Source of the DNA: Antarctobacter albus
GTDB taxonomy: Bacteria > Pseudomonadota > Alphaproteobacteria > Rhodobacterales > Rhodobacteraceae
Reading direction: 5' to 3'
NCBI RefSeq assembly: GCF_900101505.1
Contig: NZ_FMZI01000001.1
Location: forward strand, 186,001 to 250,000
DNA: 64,000 nt
Notes under the pieces: generated by a model
Databases searched by the model: none
What the model saw: the letters and a program-made list of their open reading frames with translations, nothing else
What the model was told of the DNA's origin: nothing
Shown: positions 44,271 to 51,847 of the stretch, piece after piece
Layout: every line of letters begins with the position of its first letter
How positions within the stretch are numbered: position 1 is the first letter of the stretch
Translations under genes and position numbers: made by a program

Positions 44271-45605
44271 ATGGACAATATCGCAGGTCACAAGTCCTCG
44301 CTCACCTGGGCGGTTCATATCTCGGTCGTGCTGCTGGTTGCGCTCTGGCTGTTCCCGACCGTTGGACTGTTCGTGTCCTCCTTTCGCACGGCGGACCAGA
44401 TCGCATCCTCCGGCTGGTGGAACGCGCTGTTTCCAACGGAACAGTCGCTGACCCTGCGCACGGATTCTCCCGAGGAACAGGTGCAACAGGACGGGGTCTA
44501 CGTGCTGGAGGGCAACCTGTTCATGGTCGAGGGGCGTGAGGCTGCGCCGATCTCGTCCTATGGGACCTCCTCGCGCGACATCTCGGCCTTTGCGCCGGGT
44601 GAGGAGGCCGAGTTGCGCCGGGGCGGGACAATTACCGTGCAGGAAAACGGCGACTACCGCCTTGTATCCGATGAGGAAATTGCCGGTGGACGCGGCATCC
44701 GGATCTTTGTCACGGCCGAGATTCCACCGGAATTCACCCTGCGCAACTACGACACCGTTTTGGGCCAGGACGTGGTCAAGCGGCTGGCCATCTACATCGC
44801 GGCGGCGGCAATCCTATGGGGTGTGATGCGCTATACGCTGGCCGCGCAGCCCGCGATCGTGGCGCAGGGGGCGCCGGTCGTCGGCGGGCTGGTGCTGCTG
44901 GTCCTGCTGGCCGCGACGATCGGACTGTCCAGTGGCGCCGCCGAGGGGGCGCAGACCACCGACGACATGGGGCGCGCCTTTTTCAGTACGCTGACGGTGA
45001 CGGTTCCGGCGACGATCATCCCCATCGTGGTCGCCGCCTTTGCCGCCTATGCGCTGGCCTGGATGGATTTCCCCGGTCGGGCGCTGCTGATCGCCTTTGT
45101 CGTGGGCCTGCTGGTCGTGCCGCTGCAACTGGCGCTGATCCCGCTTCTGAAGCTGCACCTGGCCATCGGCATCGGCAAGGGCTACCTCGGCGTCTGGCTG
45201 GCGCATACCGGGTTCGGCCTGCCGCTGGCGGTCTACCTCTTGCGTAACTACATGGCCGGCCTGCCGCGCGACATCATCGAGAATGCTCGCGTGGACGGCG
45301 CGACGGAGTTCCAGATCTTCACCAAGATCATCCTGCCGCTGTCCTTCCCGGCGCTGGCCAGTTTCGCCATCTTCCAGTTCCTCTGGACCTGGAACGACCT
45401 GCTGGTGGCCAAGGTCTTTCTGATCGACGCGACGGGCCAGACCACCGTGATGACCAACCAGATCGTCGAACTGCTGGGCACGCGCGGCGGCAACTGGGAA
45501 ATCCTCGCAACGGCGGCCTTTGTCTCGATCGCGGTGCCGCTGGTCGTCTTCTTTGCCATGCAACGCTATCTCGTGCGCGGCCTTCTGGCCGGCTCTGTCA
45601 AGTAA
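44271..45605 (+). CDS. aglG: Alpha-glucoside ABC transporter, permease 2 with large periplasmic insert
   Basis: Protein of 444 residues, long for a MalG-type permease (~280). After the first membrane segment (SVVLLVALWLFPTVGLFVSS) come ~115 extracytoplasmic residues, partly beta-rich (QQDGVYVLEGNLFMVEGREA, RGGTITVQENGDYRLVSD). Two further hydrophobic segments (~170-220) precede the normal core, which resumes at FFSTLTVTVPATIIPIVVAA. The EAA loop reads DIIENARVDGATEFQIFTKI. AglG-type proteins of rhizobia also carry an insert, so this is family-typical in kind; its role may be in receiving the binding protein. Confidence 0.9.
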   Translation: MDNIAGHKSSLTWAVHISVVLLVALWLFPTVGLFVSSFRTADQIASSGWWNALFPTEQSLTLRTDSPEEQVQQDGVYVLEGNLFMVEGREAAPISSYGTSSRDISAFAPGEEAELRRGGTITVQENGDYRLVSDEEIAGGRGIRIFVTAEIPPEFTLRNYDTVLGQDVVKRLAIYIAAAAILWGVMRYTLAAQPAIVAQGAPVVGGLVLLVLLAATIGLSSGAAEGAQTTDDMGRAFFSTLTVTVPATIIPIVVAAFAAYALAWMDFPGRALLIAFVVGLLVVPLQLALIPLLKLHLAIGIGKGYLGVWLAHTGFGLPLAVYLLRNYMAGLPRDIIENARVDGATEFQIFTKIILPLSFPALASFAIFQFLWTWNDLLVAKVFLIDATGQTTVMTNQIVELLGTRGGNWEILATAAFVSIAVPLVVFFAMQRYLVRGLLAGSVK

Positions 45606-45679
45606 ACCCCGCCCCGGACCTGATCCGGGGTCACCCCCTGCGGGCACCGGGACAGGATGTCCCGGGTGAAGCCCGGGAC
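45606..45679. repeat. Composite palindromic repeat in the aglG-aglA spacer (inverted copy)
   Basis: CCCCGGA-N5-TCCGGGG (45612-45630) followed by GTCCCGGG-N5-CCCGGGAC (45659-45679). It is the reverse complement, in order and largely in sequence, of 43114-43195. The stop of aglG lies immediately before it. Confidence 0.85.
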
Positions 45680-45694
45680 GCGAAGGATCAAGAC

Positions 45695-47347
45695 ATGAAC
45701 GCGCAACTGCAAACCCAGACCGATCCGAAAGCCGACAAGGACTGGTGGCGTGGAGCGGTGATCTACCAGATCTACCCGCGCAGCTACCAGGACAGCAACG
45801 GCGACGGGATCGGCGACCTCAACGGCATCACGGCACGTCTGCCCTATGTGGCCAGCCTCGGCGTCGACGCCATCTGGATCTCGCCCTTCTTCACCTCGCC
45901 GATGAAGGATTTTGGTTATGACGTCAGCGATTACTGCGACGTGGACCCGATGTTCGGCTCGCTCAGCGATTTCGATGTCATGGTGGACACGGCGCACAAG
46001 CTGGGCATCCGGGTGATGATCGACCTCGTGCTGTCGCATACCTCGGACCAGCATCCCTGGTTCGCGCAAAGCCGGGCCAGTCGCGACAACCCGAAGGCGG
46101 ACTGGTACGTCTGGGCCGATCCCAAGCCCGACGGCAATCCGCCCAACAATTGGCTGTCGATCTTCGGCGGTCCGGCCTGGCAATGGGACGCGCGGCGCGA
46201 ACAGTATTACCTGCACAACTTCCTGACCGAGCAGCCGGACCTGAACTTTCACAACCCGGACGTGCAGGATGCGCTCTTGAACGTGGTCCGCTTCTGGTTG
46301 GATCGTGGTGTCGACGGCTTCCGCCTGGATACGATCAACTTCTACGTCCACGACCAGAAACTGCGCGACAACCCGCCCTTGCCGGTGGATCAGCGAGACG
46401 CCTCGATCGCGCCGCGGGTGAACCCCTACAATCACCAGCTGCACCTCTACGACAAGAACCGCCCCGAGAACCTCGATTTCCTGGCCCGTTTCCGCGCCGT
46501 GCTGGACGAATACGACGCGACCACGGCAGTGGGAGAGGTCGGCGATGCCCAGAAGGGGCTGGAGATCATGGGCGAATACACCGCCGGGGACGAGCGGGTG
46601 CACATGTGCTATTCCTTCGAGTTCCTCTCGGGCACCCAGCCGGACGCTGCGCGCATTGCCGACGTGATGGAGCGGGTCGACACGGTGGTGCCGGACGGCT
46701 GGGCCTGCTGGGCCTTTTCCAACCATGACGTGGTGCGCCACGCATCGCGGTGGGAACTCACACCCTCCGCGCAAAGGGCCTTTGCCACGCTGATGATGTG
46801 CCTGCGCGGGTCGGTCTGTATCTACCAGGGCGAAGAGTTGGGCCTGCCCGAGGCCGACGTGCCGTTCGAGGACCTGCAAGACCCCTACGGGATCGAGTTC
46901 TGGCCCGAGTTCAAGGGCCGCGACGGGTGCCGCACGCCGATGGTCTGGGAACAGTCGAACCAGAACGGCGGCTTTTCCACGGGAACGCCCTGGTTGCCGG
47001 TCAGCCACGCGCATCTTGGTCATGCTGTCGCGGTTCAGGAGGACGATCCTGGCGCGCTTCTTCACCACTATCGCAAGGCGATCCATTTCCGGGCGACCCA
47101 GCCCGCGCTGGTCAAAGGCACGCATGACAAGGTCAAAGCGACAGGCAGCGTCGTGCATTTCACCCGCAGCCACGAAGGCGAAGAGGTCTTTGTCGCGGTC
47201 AACATGAGCGGAGAGCCGGCGGTGATCGAGATGCCCGCCGGCACCTGGCAGCAGATCGGGCAGGAACTGGGCAGCGCCACGGCGGCGCCGGACGGCAAGC
47301 TGCACCTTGGACCTTGGCAGCCCGCGCTGGCGCGGCGGCAGGCATAA
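45695..47347 (+). CDS. aglA: Alpha-glucosidase, GH13
   Basis: Protein of 550 residues in the oligo-1,6-glucosidase/alpha-glucosidase group of GH13. N-terminal WWRGAVIYQIYPRSYQDSNG; region I DLVLSHTSDQHPWF; nucleophile Asp212 in GFRLDTINFY; general acid Glu281 in VGEVGDAQ; Asp345 in FSNHDVVRH. There is no signal peptide, so it cleaves imported alpha-glucosides in the cytoplasm to glucose, which glk can phosphorylate. It follows the inverted palindromic repeat and precedes aglK by 21 bases. Confidence 0.93.
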   Translation: MNAQLQTQTDPKADKDWWRGAVIYQIYPRSYQDSNGDGIGDLNGITARLPYVASLGVDAIWISPFFTSPMKDFGYDVSDYCDVDPMFGSLSDFDVMVDTAHKLGIRVMIDLVLSHTSDQHPWFAQSRASRDNPKADWYVWADPKPDGNPPNNWLSIFGGPAWQWDARREQYYLHNFLTEQPDLNFHNPDVQDALLNVVRFWLDRGVDGFRLDTINFYVHDQKLRDNPPLPVDQRDASIAPRVNPYNHQLHLYDKNRPENLDFLARFRAVLDEYDATTAVGEVGDAQKGLEIMGEYTAGDERVHMCYSFEFLSGTQPDAARIADVMERVDTVVPDGWACWAFSNHDVVRHASRWELTPSAQRAFATLMMCLRGSVCIYQGEELGLPEADVPFEDLQDPYGIEFWPEFKGRDGCRTPMVWEQSNQNGGFSTGTPWLPVSHAHLGHAVAVQEDDPGALLHHYRKAIHFRATQPALVKGTHDKVKATGSVVHFTRSHEGEEVFVAVNMSGEPAVIEMPAGTWQQIGQELGSATAAPDGKLHLGPWQPALARRQA

Positions 47348-47368
47348 CGAGAAAGAGGGGGAGGGGAC

Positions 47369-48457
47369 ATGGCCAACCTGAAACTGACCGATGTCGAAAA
47401 GACCTATGGCGGCACCGTGCAGGTGCTGCGCGACATCAACCTCGAGATCGACGAGGGCGAGCTGATCGTCTTCGTCGGCCCCTCGGGCTGTGGCAAATCC
47501 ACGCTTCTGCGAATGATCGCGGGACTGGAAAAGATCACCGGCGGCACGCTGGAAATCGACGGACAGGTGGTCAACGACGTGCCGCCCGCGCAGCGCGGCA
47601 TCGCGATGGTGTTCCAGAGTTACGCTCTGTATCCCCATATGACCGTGCGCGAGAACATGTCCTTTGCGCTGAAACTGGCGAAGAAAAGCCCTGACGAGAT
47701 CGACGCGGCGGTGGATCGGGCGGCCAAGATGCTGCAACTGGATCCCTACCTCGACCGCCTGCCCAAGGCCCTGTCCGGTGGCCAGCGACAGCGGGTGGCC
47801 ATTGGGCGGTCGCTGGTGCGCGATCCCAAGGTCTACCTGTTCGACGAACCGCTCTCGAACCTGGATGCTGCGCTGCGGGTGGCGACGCGGATCGAGATCG
47901 CGCAATTGAAGGAACAGATGCCCGACAGGACCATGATCTACGTCACCCATGACCAGGTCGAGGCGATGACGCTGGCCAGCCGGATTGTCGTGCTGGCCAA
48001 CAAGGGGATCGCGCAGGTGGGCAGCCCGCTGGAACTGTACGAGCGGCCCAACAGCGAGTTCGTGGCGCAGTTCATCGGCTCACCCTCGATGAACCTGCTG
48101 CCCGGCGAAGTGGTCGAGACCGGCACGCAGACCCGCGTGAAACTGGACGGCGACGGTACGGCCCTCTCGGACTATCCGACCACCGAGGCTGACAAGGGGC
48201 TGCGGGTCAATGTCGGCGTGCGGCCCGAGGATTTCGTGCCCACCGAGGACACGCCGATCTATTCCGGCATGGTCGAGATCACCGAGGCCCTTGGGGAGGT
48301 GACGCTGCTCTACTTCCAGGCCGAAGGTGGGGGCGACCCGGTCATCGGCAAGCTGCCCGGCATCCACCGCGAGATGCGTGGCAAGCAGGTGTCGCTGGGC
48401 GCGGAACCGGACAAGGTGCACCTCTTCGCGGAGGGGGGGTCGCTGCTGTATCGGTGA
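47369..48457 (+). CDS. aglK: Alpha-glucoside ABC transporter, ATP-binding protein
   Basis: Protein of 362 residues. Walker A GPSGCGKSTLLRM (~37), signature LSGGQRQRVAIGRS (~135), Walker B VYLFDEPLSNLDA (~155), switch His in YVTHDQVEAMTLA. The C-terminal ~120 residues form the MalK-type TOBE regulatory domain (NVGVRPEDFVP, EALGEVTLLYFQA). It energises AglF/AglG. GAGGGGGAGGGG precedes the ATG. Last gene of the operon. Confidence 0.93.
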   Translation: MANLKLTDVEKTYGGTVQVLRDINLEIDEGELIVFVGPSGCGKSTLLRMIAGLEKITGGTLEIDGQVVNDVPPAQRGIAMVFQSYALYPHMTVRENMSFALKLAKKSPDEIDAAVDRAAKMLQLDPYLDRLPKALSGGQRQRVAIGRSLVRDPKVYLFDEPLSNLDAALRVATRIEIAQLKEQMPDRTMIYVTHDQVEAMTLASRIVVLANKGIAQVGSPLELYERPNSEFVAQFIGSPSMNLLPGEVVETGTQTRVKLDGDGTALSDYPTTEADKGLRVNVGVRPEDFVPTEDTPIYSGMVEITEALGEVTLLYFQAEGGGDPVIGKLPGIHREMRGKQVSLGAEPDKVHLFAEGGSLLYR

Positions 48458-48529
48458 GGCGCTGCCCGCTGTTGCCGTGGTCGACCTTGCGGCGGCGTTG
48501 ACTGCCCCCGTCCGAGCGTTTCAGGTCGG

Positions 48530-48592
48530 TTGCCAATGATCCACGTTCTTGCCATGTCCCCAAACAGGGTAGGAGACGTGCGACATTGGCAA
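48530..48592. repeat. 9-bp inverted repeat before the glyoxalase-like gene
   Basis: TTGCCAATG (48530-48538) and CATTGGCAA (48584-48592) flank 45 bases upstream of the gene at 48611. They could form a long-looped stem or two operator half-sites. Confidence 0.35.
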
Positions 48593-48610
48593 TTTACCGG
48601 AAGGAACAGC

Positions 48611-49006
48611 ATGGCCAAGGCAATACACAGCATGATCCGCGTGCTCGACGAGGCACGTTCGGTCGATTTCTACCGGACGGCTTTCGGGTTGGAGATCTCG
48701 GAACGCAAGGACTTCGATGATTTCACGCTGGTCTACCTGAGCAATGCAGAGAGCAGCTTCGAGATCGAACTCACCGTGAACAAGGGACGTACCGAACCCT
48801 ATGACCTGGGCGACGGGTATGGTCATCTTGCGGTTTCGGTCGCGGACCTGGACGACACCCACAAGCGGCTGACCCATGCGGGGCTGGCACCGCGCAAGAT
48901 CGTCGAATTCGCGCCGGACGGAAAGAGGTTCGCCCGTTTCTTCTTTGTCGCGGACCCCGATGGTTATCAGATCGAGGTCATCGAACGGGGTGGTCGGTTT
49001 CTCTAA
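48611..49006 (+). CDS. VOC-family protein, lactoylglutathione lyase-like
   Basis: Protein of 131 residues from MAKAIHSMIRVLDEARSVDF (48611), with GGAAGGAA before it. It is the two-module glyoxalase I fold: the His6 region at the start, FEIELTVN in the middle (Glu ligand), GYGHLAVSVADLD (His ligand) and YQIEVIER at the end (Glu ligand). This supplies the four metal ligands of the glyoxalase I pattern, so conversion of the methylglyoxal-glutathione hemithioacetal is likely. It has its own ribosome site and does not overlap aglK. Confidence 0.8.
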   Translation: MAKAIHSMIRVLDEARSVDFYRTAFGLEISERKDFDDFTLVYLSNAESSFEIELTVNKGRTEPYDLGDGYGHLAVSVADLDDTHKRLTHAGLAPRKIVEFAPDGKRFARFFFVADPDGYQIEVIERGGRFL

Positions 49007-49441
49007 GGGTGCCGGACATGGACGACAGGCAAAAGTGTCCCCGGGACGGCGGGCCTTGAAAAATTCGTGCTTGGGAAAGCGGTGAGGTTCGAAGCGCAGC
49101 GACTGCTTTGACCCCGAGGGCCAGCCACACGCGCCATTGCTGCGCGAGCGGTTTCGTCCTCGGGTCGTCCTTGAAGATGGCCGAGGCGTTTAGATTTCAA
49201 TAGCTTTAGAAATCGCCAGCGCATCTTCAAGTTCAACGCTGAGCTGCCTCAGAGGGCAGTCATGAGTCCCGTTCGTGCCTAATGCTGCATGGCGTATCCA
49301 ATCGGGACACAAGGCGCCGATGCTCGTCCGTCGTTCCAAATCAGGCTGTCGCCGTCAGGCAACCCTTGGCTGACAGATGGGGTTCTGTCGGAAACGCTCT
49401 TCCGCCGCGCTGATGATCTTTCCCGCTCTGTTCTTGGCGGA
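49007..49441 (-). pseudogene. Stretch without intact gene; minus-strand coding-like remnants
   Basis: No full gene is present in these 435 bases. On the minus strand two adjacent frame segments look protein-like: one ending IGALCPDWIRHAALGTNG...VELEDALAISKAIEI before a stop near 49194, and, in another frame, IFKDDPRTKPLAQQWRVWL...GVKAVAALRTS down to about 49050. Together they suggest a frame-broken gene, possibly a remnant of a mobile element beside the lower-GC phospholipid operon. I cannot name a parent family. Confidence 0.35.
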
Positions 49442-50065
49442 TCACCGATCCGCTTTCTCAAGCACCAGGAACGTCATCATGCCGAAAGGGGGCAGCGGTT
49501 TCTTCTCTCTGACCGTAAGCTCCGGTTGTTTAAGCACGGTGCCGATGTCGAAATCGGAATGCCAGCCCAACAGGTTTGCGAATGGCGCAAAAAATCGTTC
49601 GATCCGTGCCATGATACCGGTTTCCTGGGCGAAGTGATTGGTGATGACGACCTTGCCTCCGGGTTTGCAGACCCGCGCTATCTCGGCCATCACGCGTTCG
49701 GGTTCCGGCACGACAGAGATGATGTGCATCGCTGCGACGGTATCGAAATGATTGTCCGGAAAATCGAGACTTCGCGCATCCATCTGCCGGAGGCTCCTGA
49801 CGTGCCCCAACCCGAAGCGATCGACTTTTTCCCGCGCCTTGGCCAGCATGTCGTCGCTGAAATCAATACCCGTGACGCAAAGGTCTGAACGATAGTTTCG
49901 TAGTGCAAGACCGGTCCCGACACCGACCTCCAGAACGCTCGTCCCGCTTTGTCCATTGATGTACTCGACTGCCGCGCGCCGTCCGGTATTTGTAATCGCG
50001 CCGAAGGTCTGGTCATAGACGGGGGCCCACCTCGCGTAGGAGGTCTTGATTGCGCCGAGTTCCAT
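49442..50065 (-). CDS. pmtA: Phosphatidylethanolamine N-methyltransferase, Rhodobacter type
   Basis: Protein of 207 residues, length and text of the Rhodobacter-type PmtA: MELGAIKTSYARWAPVYD, the SAM loop VLEVGVGTGLALRNY, GIDFSDDMLAKAREKV, and the C-terminal ADR/FG end (LPPFGMMTFLVLEK). It adds up to three methyl groups to PE to give phosphatidylcholine. It lies four bases after pssA and third in psd-pssA-pmtA, so one transcript could encode PS synthesis, decarboxylation and methylation. Codon use and base composition are visibly less GC-rich than in neighbouring genes. Confidence 0.88.
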   Translation of the reverse strand: MELGAIKTSYARWAPVYDQTFGAITNTGRRAAVEYINGQSGTSVLEVGVGTGLALRNYRSDLCVTGIDFSDDMLAKAREKVDRFGLGHVRSLRQMDARSLDFPDNHFDTVAAMHIISVVPEPERVMAEIARVCKPGGKVVITNHFAQETGIMARIERFFAPFANLLGWHSDFDIGTVLKQPELTVREKKPLPPFGMMTFLVLEKADR

Positions 50066-50069
50066 CGCG

Positions 50070-50822
50070 TTAGTCCTTTGTGTTCCTTGATTTGCGAGCG
50101 GATCGAAACGCCCAGATCAGGCTGCAGATGTAGGCAAATGTCATCAGCGCCAGGGTGGCCCAAAGATATGTCAGCAATGCTGCAGCCATAAGCCCGGCGC
50201 CAAGAAGGAAAAATTTGGCGTTCCCTCGGTCGATTGACAGCTGCTTGAAGGAATAGGTCGGGATGCGACTGATCATCAAAAGACCGACAAGAAAAACGTG
50301 GCCAGCGATGACCGAAGGCGCGGCCAAGGGCAGGTCAGAGAAGAGAAAGGAGATAACCATTGGCAGCAACACGAGAACTGCGCCCGCTGGCGACGGGACA
50401 CCGACAAAGTAACCGCATCCGGTGTCTTCTTTGTCCATCCGGCTGTCGACGTTGAATCGTGCCAGTCGCAGGACGCAGCAAATGGAATAGCTCAAGACAG
50501 CTATCCAGCCCGCGCTTTGGAAATCCTGCAGGGCCCATTGGTACATGATCAGTACAGGCGCCACTCCGAAATTCAGGAAATCCGCCAGGGAATCCAGTTC
50601 CGCACCGATCGGCGACTCGCTTTTCGTCAAACGCGCGAGCCGACCGTCCAGACCATCCAGAACGCAGGCCACCAGAACCAGGCGCACGGCCAATTCGAAA
50701 TTCCCTTCATAGCCAAAGCGTATGGCCGAAAGCCCCGCACATATGGCCGAGATGGTGACCAGATTCGGCAGCAGCTGCAGGACGTTGATTTTCTTTCTCT
50801 TGTCGGGCAACGGGTGGGGCAT
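50070..50822 (-). CDS. pssA: CDP-diacylglycerol-serine O-phosphatidyltransferase
   Basis: Protein of 250 residues, integral membrane with about eight segments. The CDP-alcohol phosphotransferase signature DG..AR...G...D...D is seen as LDGLDGRLARLTKSESPIGA followed by ELDSLADF. It makes phosphatidylserine from CDP-diacylglycerol and serine at the inner membrane. It begins three bases after the psd stop and ends four bases before pmtA. Confidence 0.92.
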   Translation of the reverse strand: MPHPLPDKRKKINVLQLLPNLVTISAICAGLSAIRFGYEGNFELAVRLVLVACVLDGLDGRLARLTKSESPIGAELDSLADFLNFGVAPVLIMYQWALQDFQSAGWIAVLSYSICCVLRLARFNVDSRMDKEDTGCGYFVGVPSPAGAVLVLLPMVISFLFSDLPLAAPSVIAGHVFLVGLLMISRIPTYSFKQLSIDRGNAKFFLLGAGLMAAALLTYLWATLALMTFAYICSLIWAFRSARKSRNTKD

Positions 50823-50825
50823 GCT

Positions 50826-51518
50826 TTAATCTGTTCGCGCCGAACGAGCAGGCTCGTCCGAGGCCAAGTCGGCAAGGACCGTCTCGCCCGCGATCATGGT
50901 TTGCCCCAGAGCGACAAGTGGTTGCACACCATCCGGCAAATAGACGTCCAGTCGCGAACCGAAGCGTATCAGGCCAAACCTTTCACCGGTTGCCAAGACG
51001 TCGCCCTGCGCGGAAAAACAGACGATCCGCCGCGCAACCAATCCAGCGATCTGAACCACGGCGATCTGTCGCCCGTCCGCCATGTCGATGCACAGGCTGT
51101 TCCGTTCGTTGTCGGCGCTGGCCTTGTCCAGAGAGGCATTGAAGAACTTGCCCGGCCGATAGGCGATCGCCGAAATCCGGCCCGCGACAGGTGCACGGTT
51201 CACATGGCAGTTGAAGACACTCATGAAGACGCTGACACGGGTCAATGGCTGATCCGTCATGCCCAATTCCGGCGGCGGCACGGCCTTTTCGATCAGCGAG
51301 ACCACGCCATCGGCGGGACTGACGATCAGGCCCTCACGGCTTGGTGTCACACGTGCCGGGTCACGGAAAAAGTAGTAACACCAAATCGTCAGTCCGACGC
51401 CCACCCATCCCAGGACGGACGAGACCAAGAAGAGCGCGGCTGCGAAAACCGCGAAAACGGCCACAAAGCGTCGCCCTTCGGGATGCATCGGTTTGATGAA
51501 TGTATCGCGCATTTTCAT
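50826..51518 (-). CDS. psd: Phosphatidylserine decarboxylase proenzyme
   Basis: Protein of 230 residues from [20 protein letters not shown] (51518). One or two hydrophobic segments near the N-terminus ([20 protein letters not shown]), then [29 protein letters not shown], and the self-cleavage site [11 protein letters not shown], where cleavage before Ser yields the pyruvoyl group. This is the short Psd-A type. It converts PS to PE. First gene of psd-pssA-pmtA; the 329-base upstream gap must hold the operon promoter. Confidence 0.92.
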   Translation of the reverse strand: MKMRDTFIKPMHPEGRRFVAVFAVFAAALFLVSSVLGWVGVGLTIWCYYFFRDPARVTPSREGLIVSPADGVVSLIEKAVPPPELGMTDQPLTRVSVFMSVFNCHVNRAPVAGRISAIAYRPGKFFNASLDKASADNERNSLCIDMADGRQIAVVQIAGLVARRIVCFSAQGDVLATGERFGLIRFGSRLDVYLPDGVQPLVALGQTMIAGETVLADLASDEPARSARTD

Positions 51519-51847
51519 GGATGTGTCGCTTTTCCTTGGCGAATGGTCGCTTCCATATCCAACCCGGGCACGGACCACAACATCTTAAGGGTGATGGATG
51601 TAGCCGCGCCCCAAGCCGAAGAAAACGAACCTGTCGATCTGTTCCGCTACCGACGGACAGTACTTTTCGGTGAAAGTCGGCTTAAGTCCGATTGGCCGGG
51701 GTTCAGCGCAAACAGCTCCCGAAGGTTTCTTCGGGAGCTGTTGTGCGACATGGCTTTGTTCCGACAATGCCACAAGCAACAAGTTGTATCGTTTCCTGCA
51801 AAGGGCTGGCCGGGACAGGGGCCTTGTGATCGACTGGTTGGCCGGCC
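51519..51847. other. 329-base gap between psd and the VWA gene
   Basis: No credible gene. It holds the psd promoter region (minus strand) near its left end. It also contains a perfect 11-bp hairpin, AGCTCCCGAAG/CTTCGGGAGCT, at 51714-51739. Open frames here are short and lack coding character. Confidence 0.5.
51714..51739 (-). terminator. Hairpin downstream of the VWA-repeat gene
   Basis: AGCTCCCGAAG, four-base loop, CTTCGGGAGCT. It lies about 110 bases past the VWA gene stop on the minus strand and is followed there by GTTTGCG. The U tract is weak, so terminator function is uncertain. Confidence 0.45.

Noticed and set aside
45566-47950. 794-codon minus-strand frame over aglA and aglK
   Set aside because: Antisense to a GH13 enzyme and an ABC ATPase with intact catalytic motifs.
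51585-51782. 65-codon minus-strand frame downstream of the VWA gene
   Set aside because: No ribosome site, no recognisable motif, and it includes the hairpin at 51714-51739.
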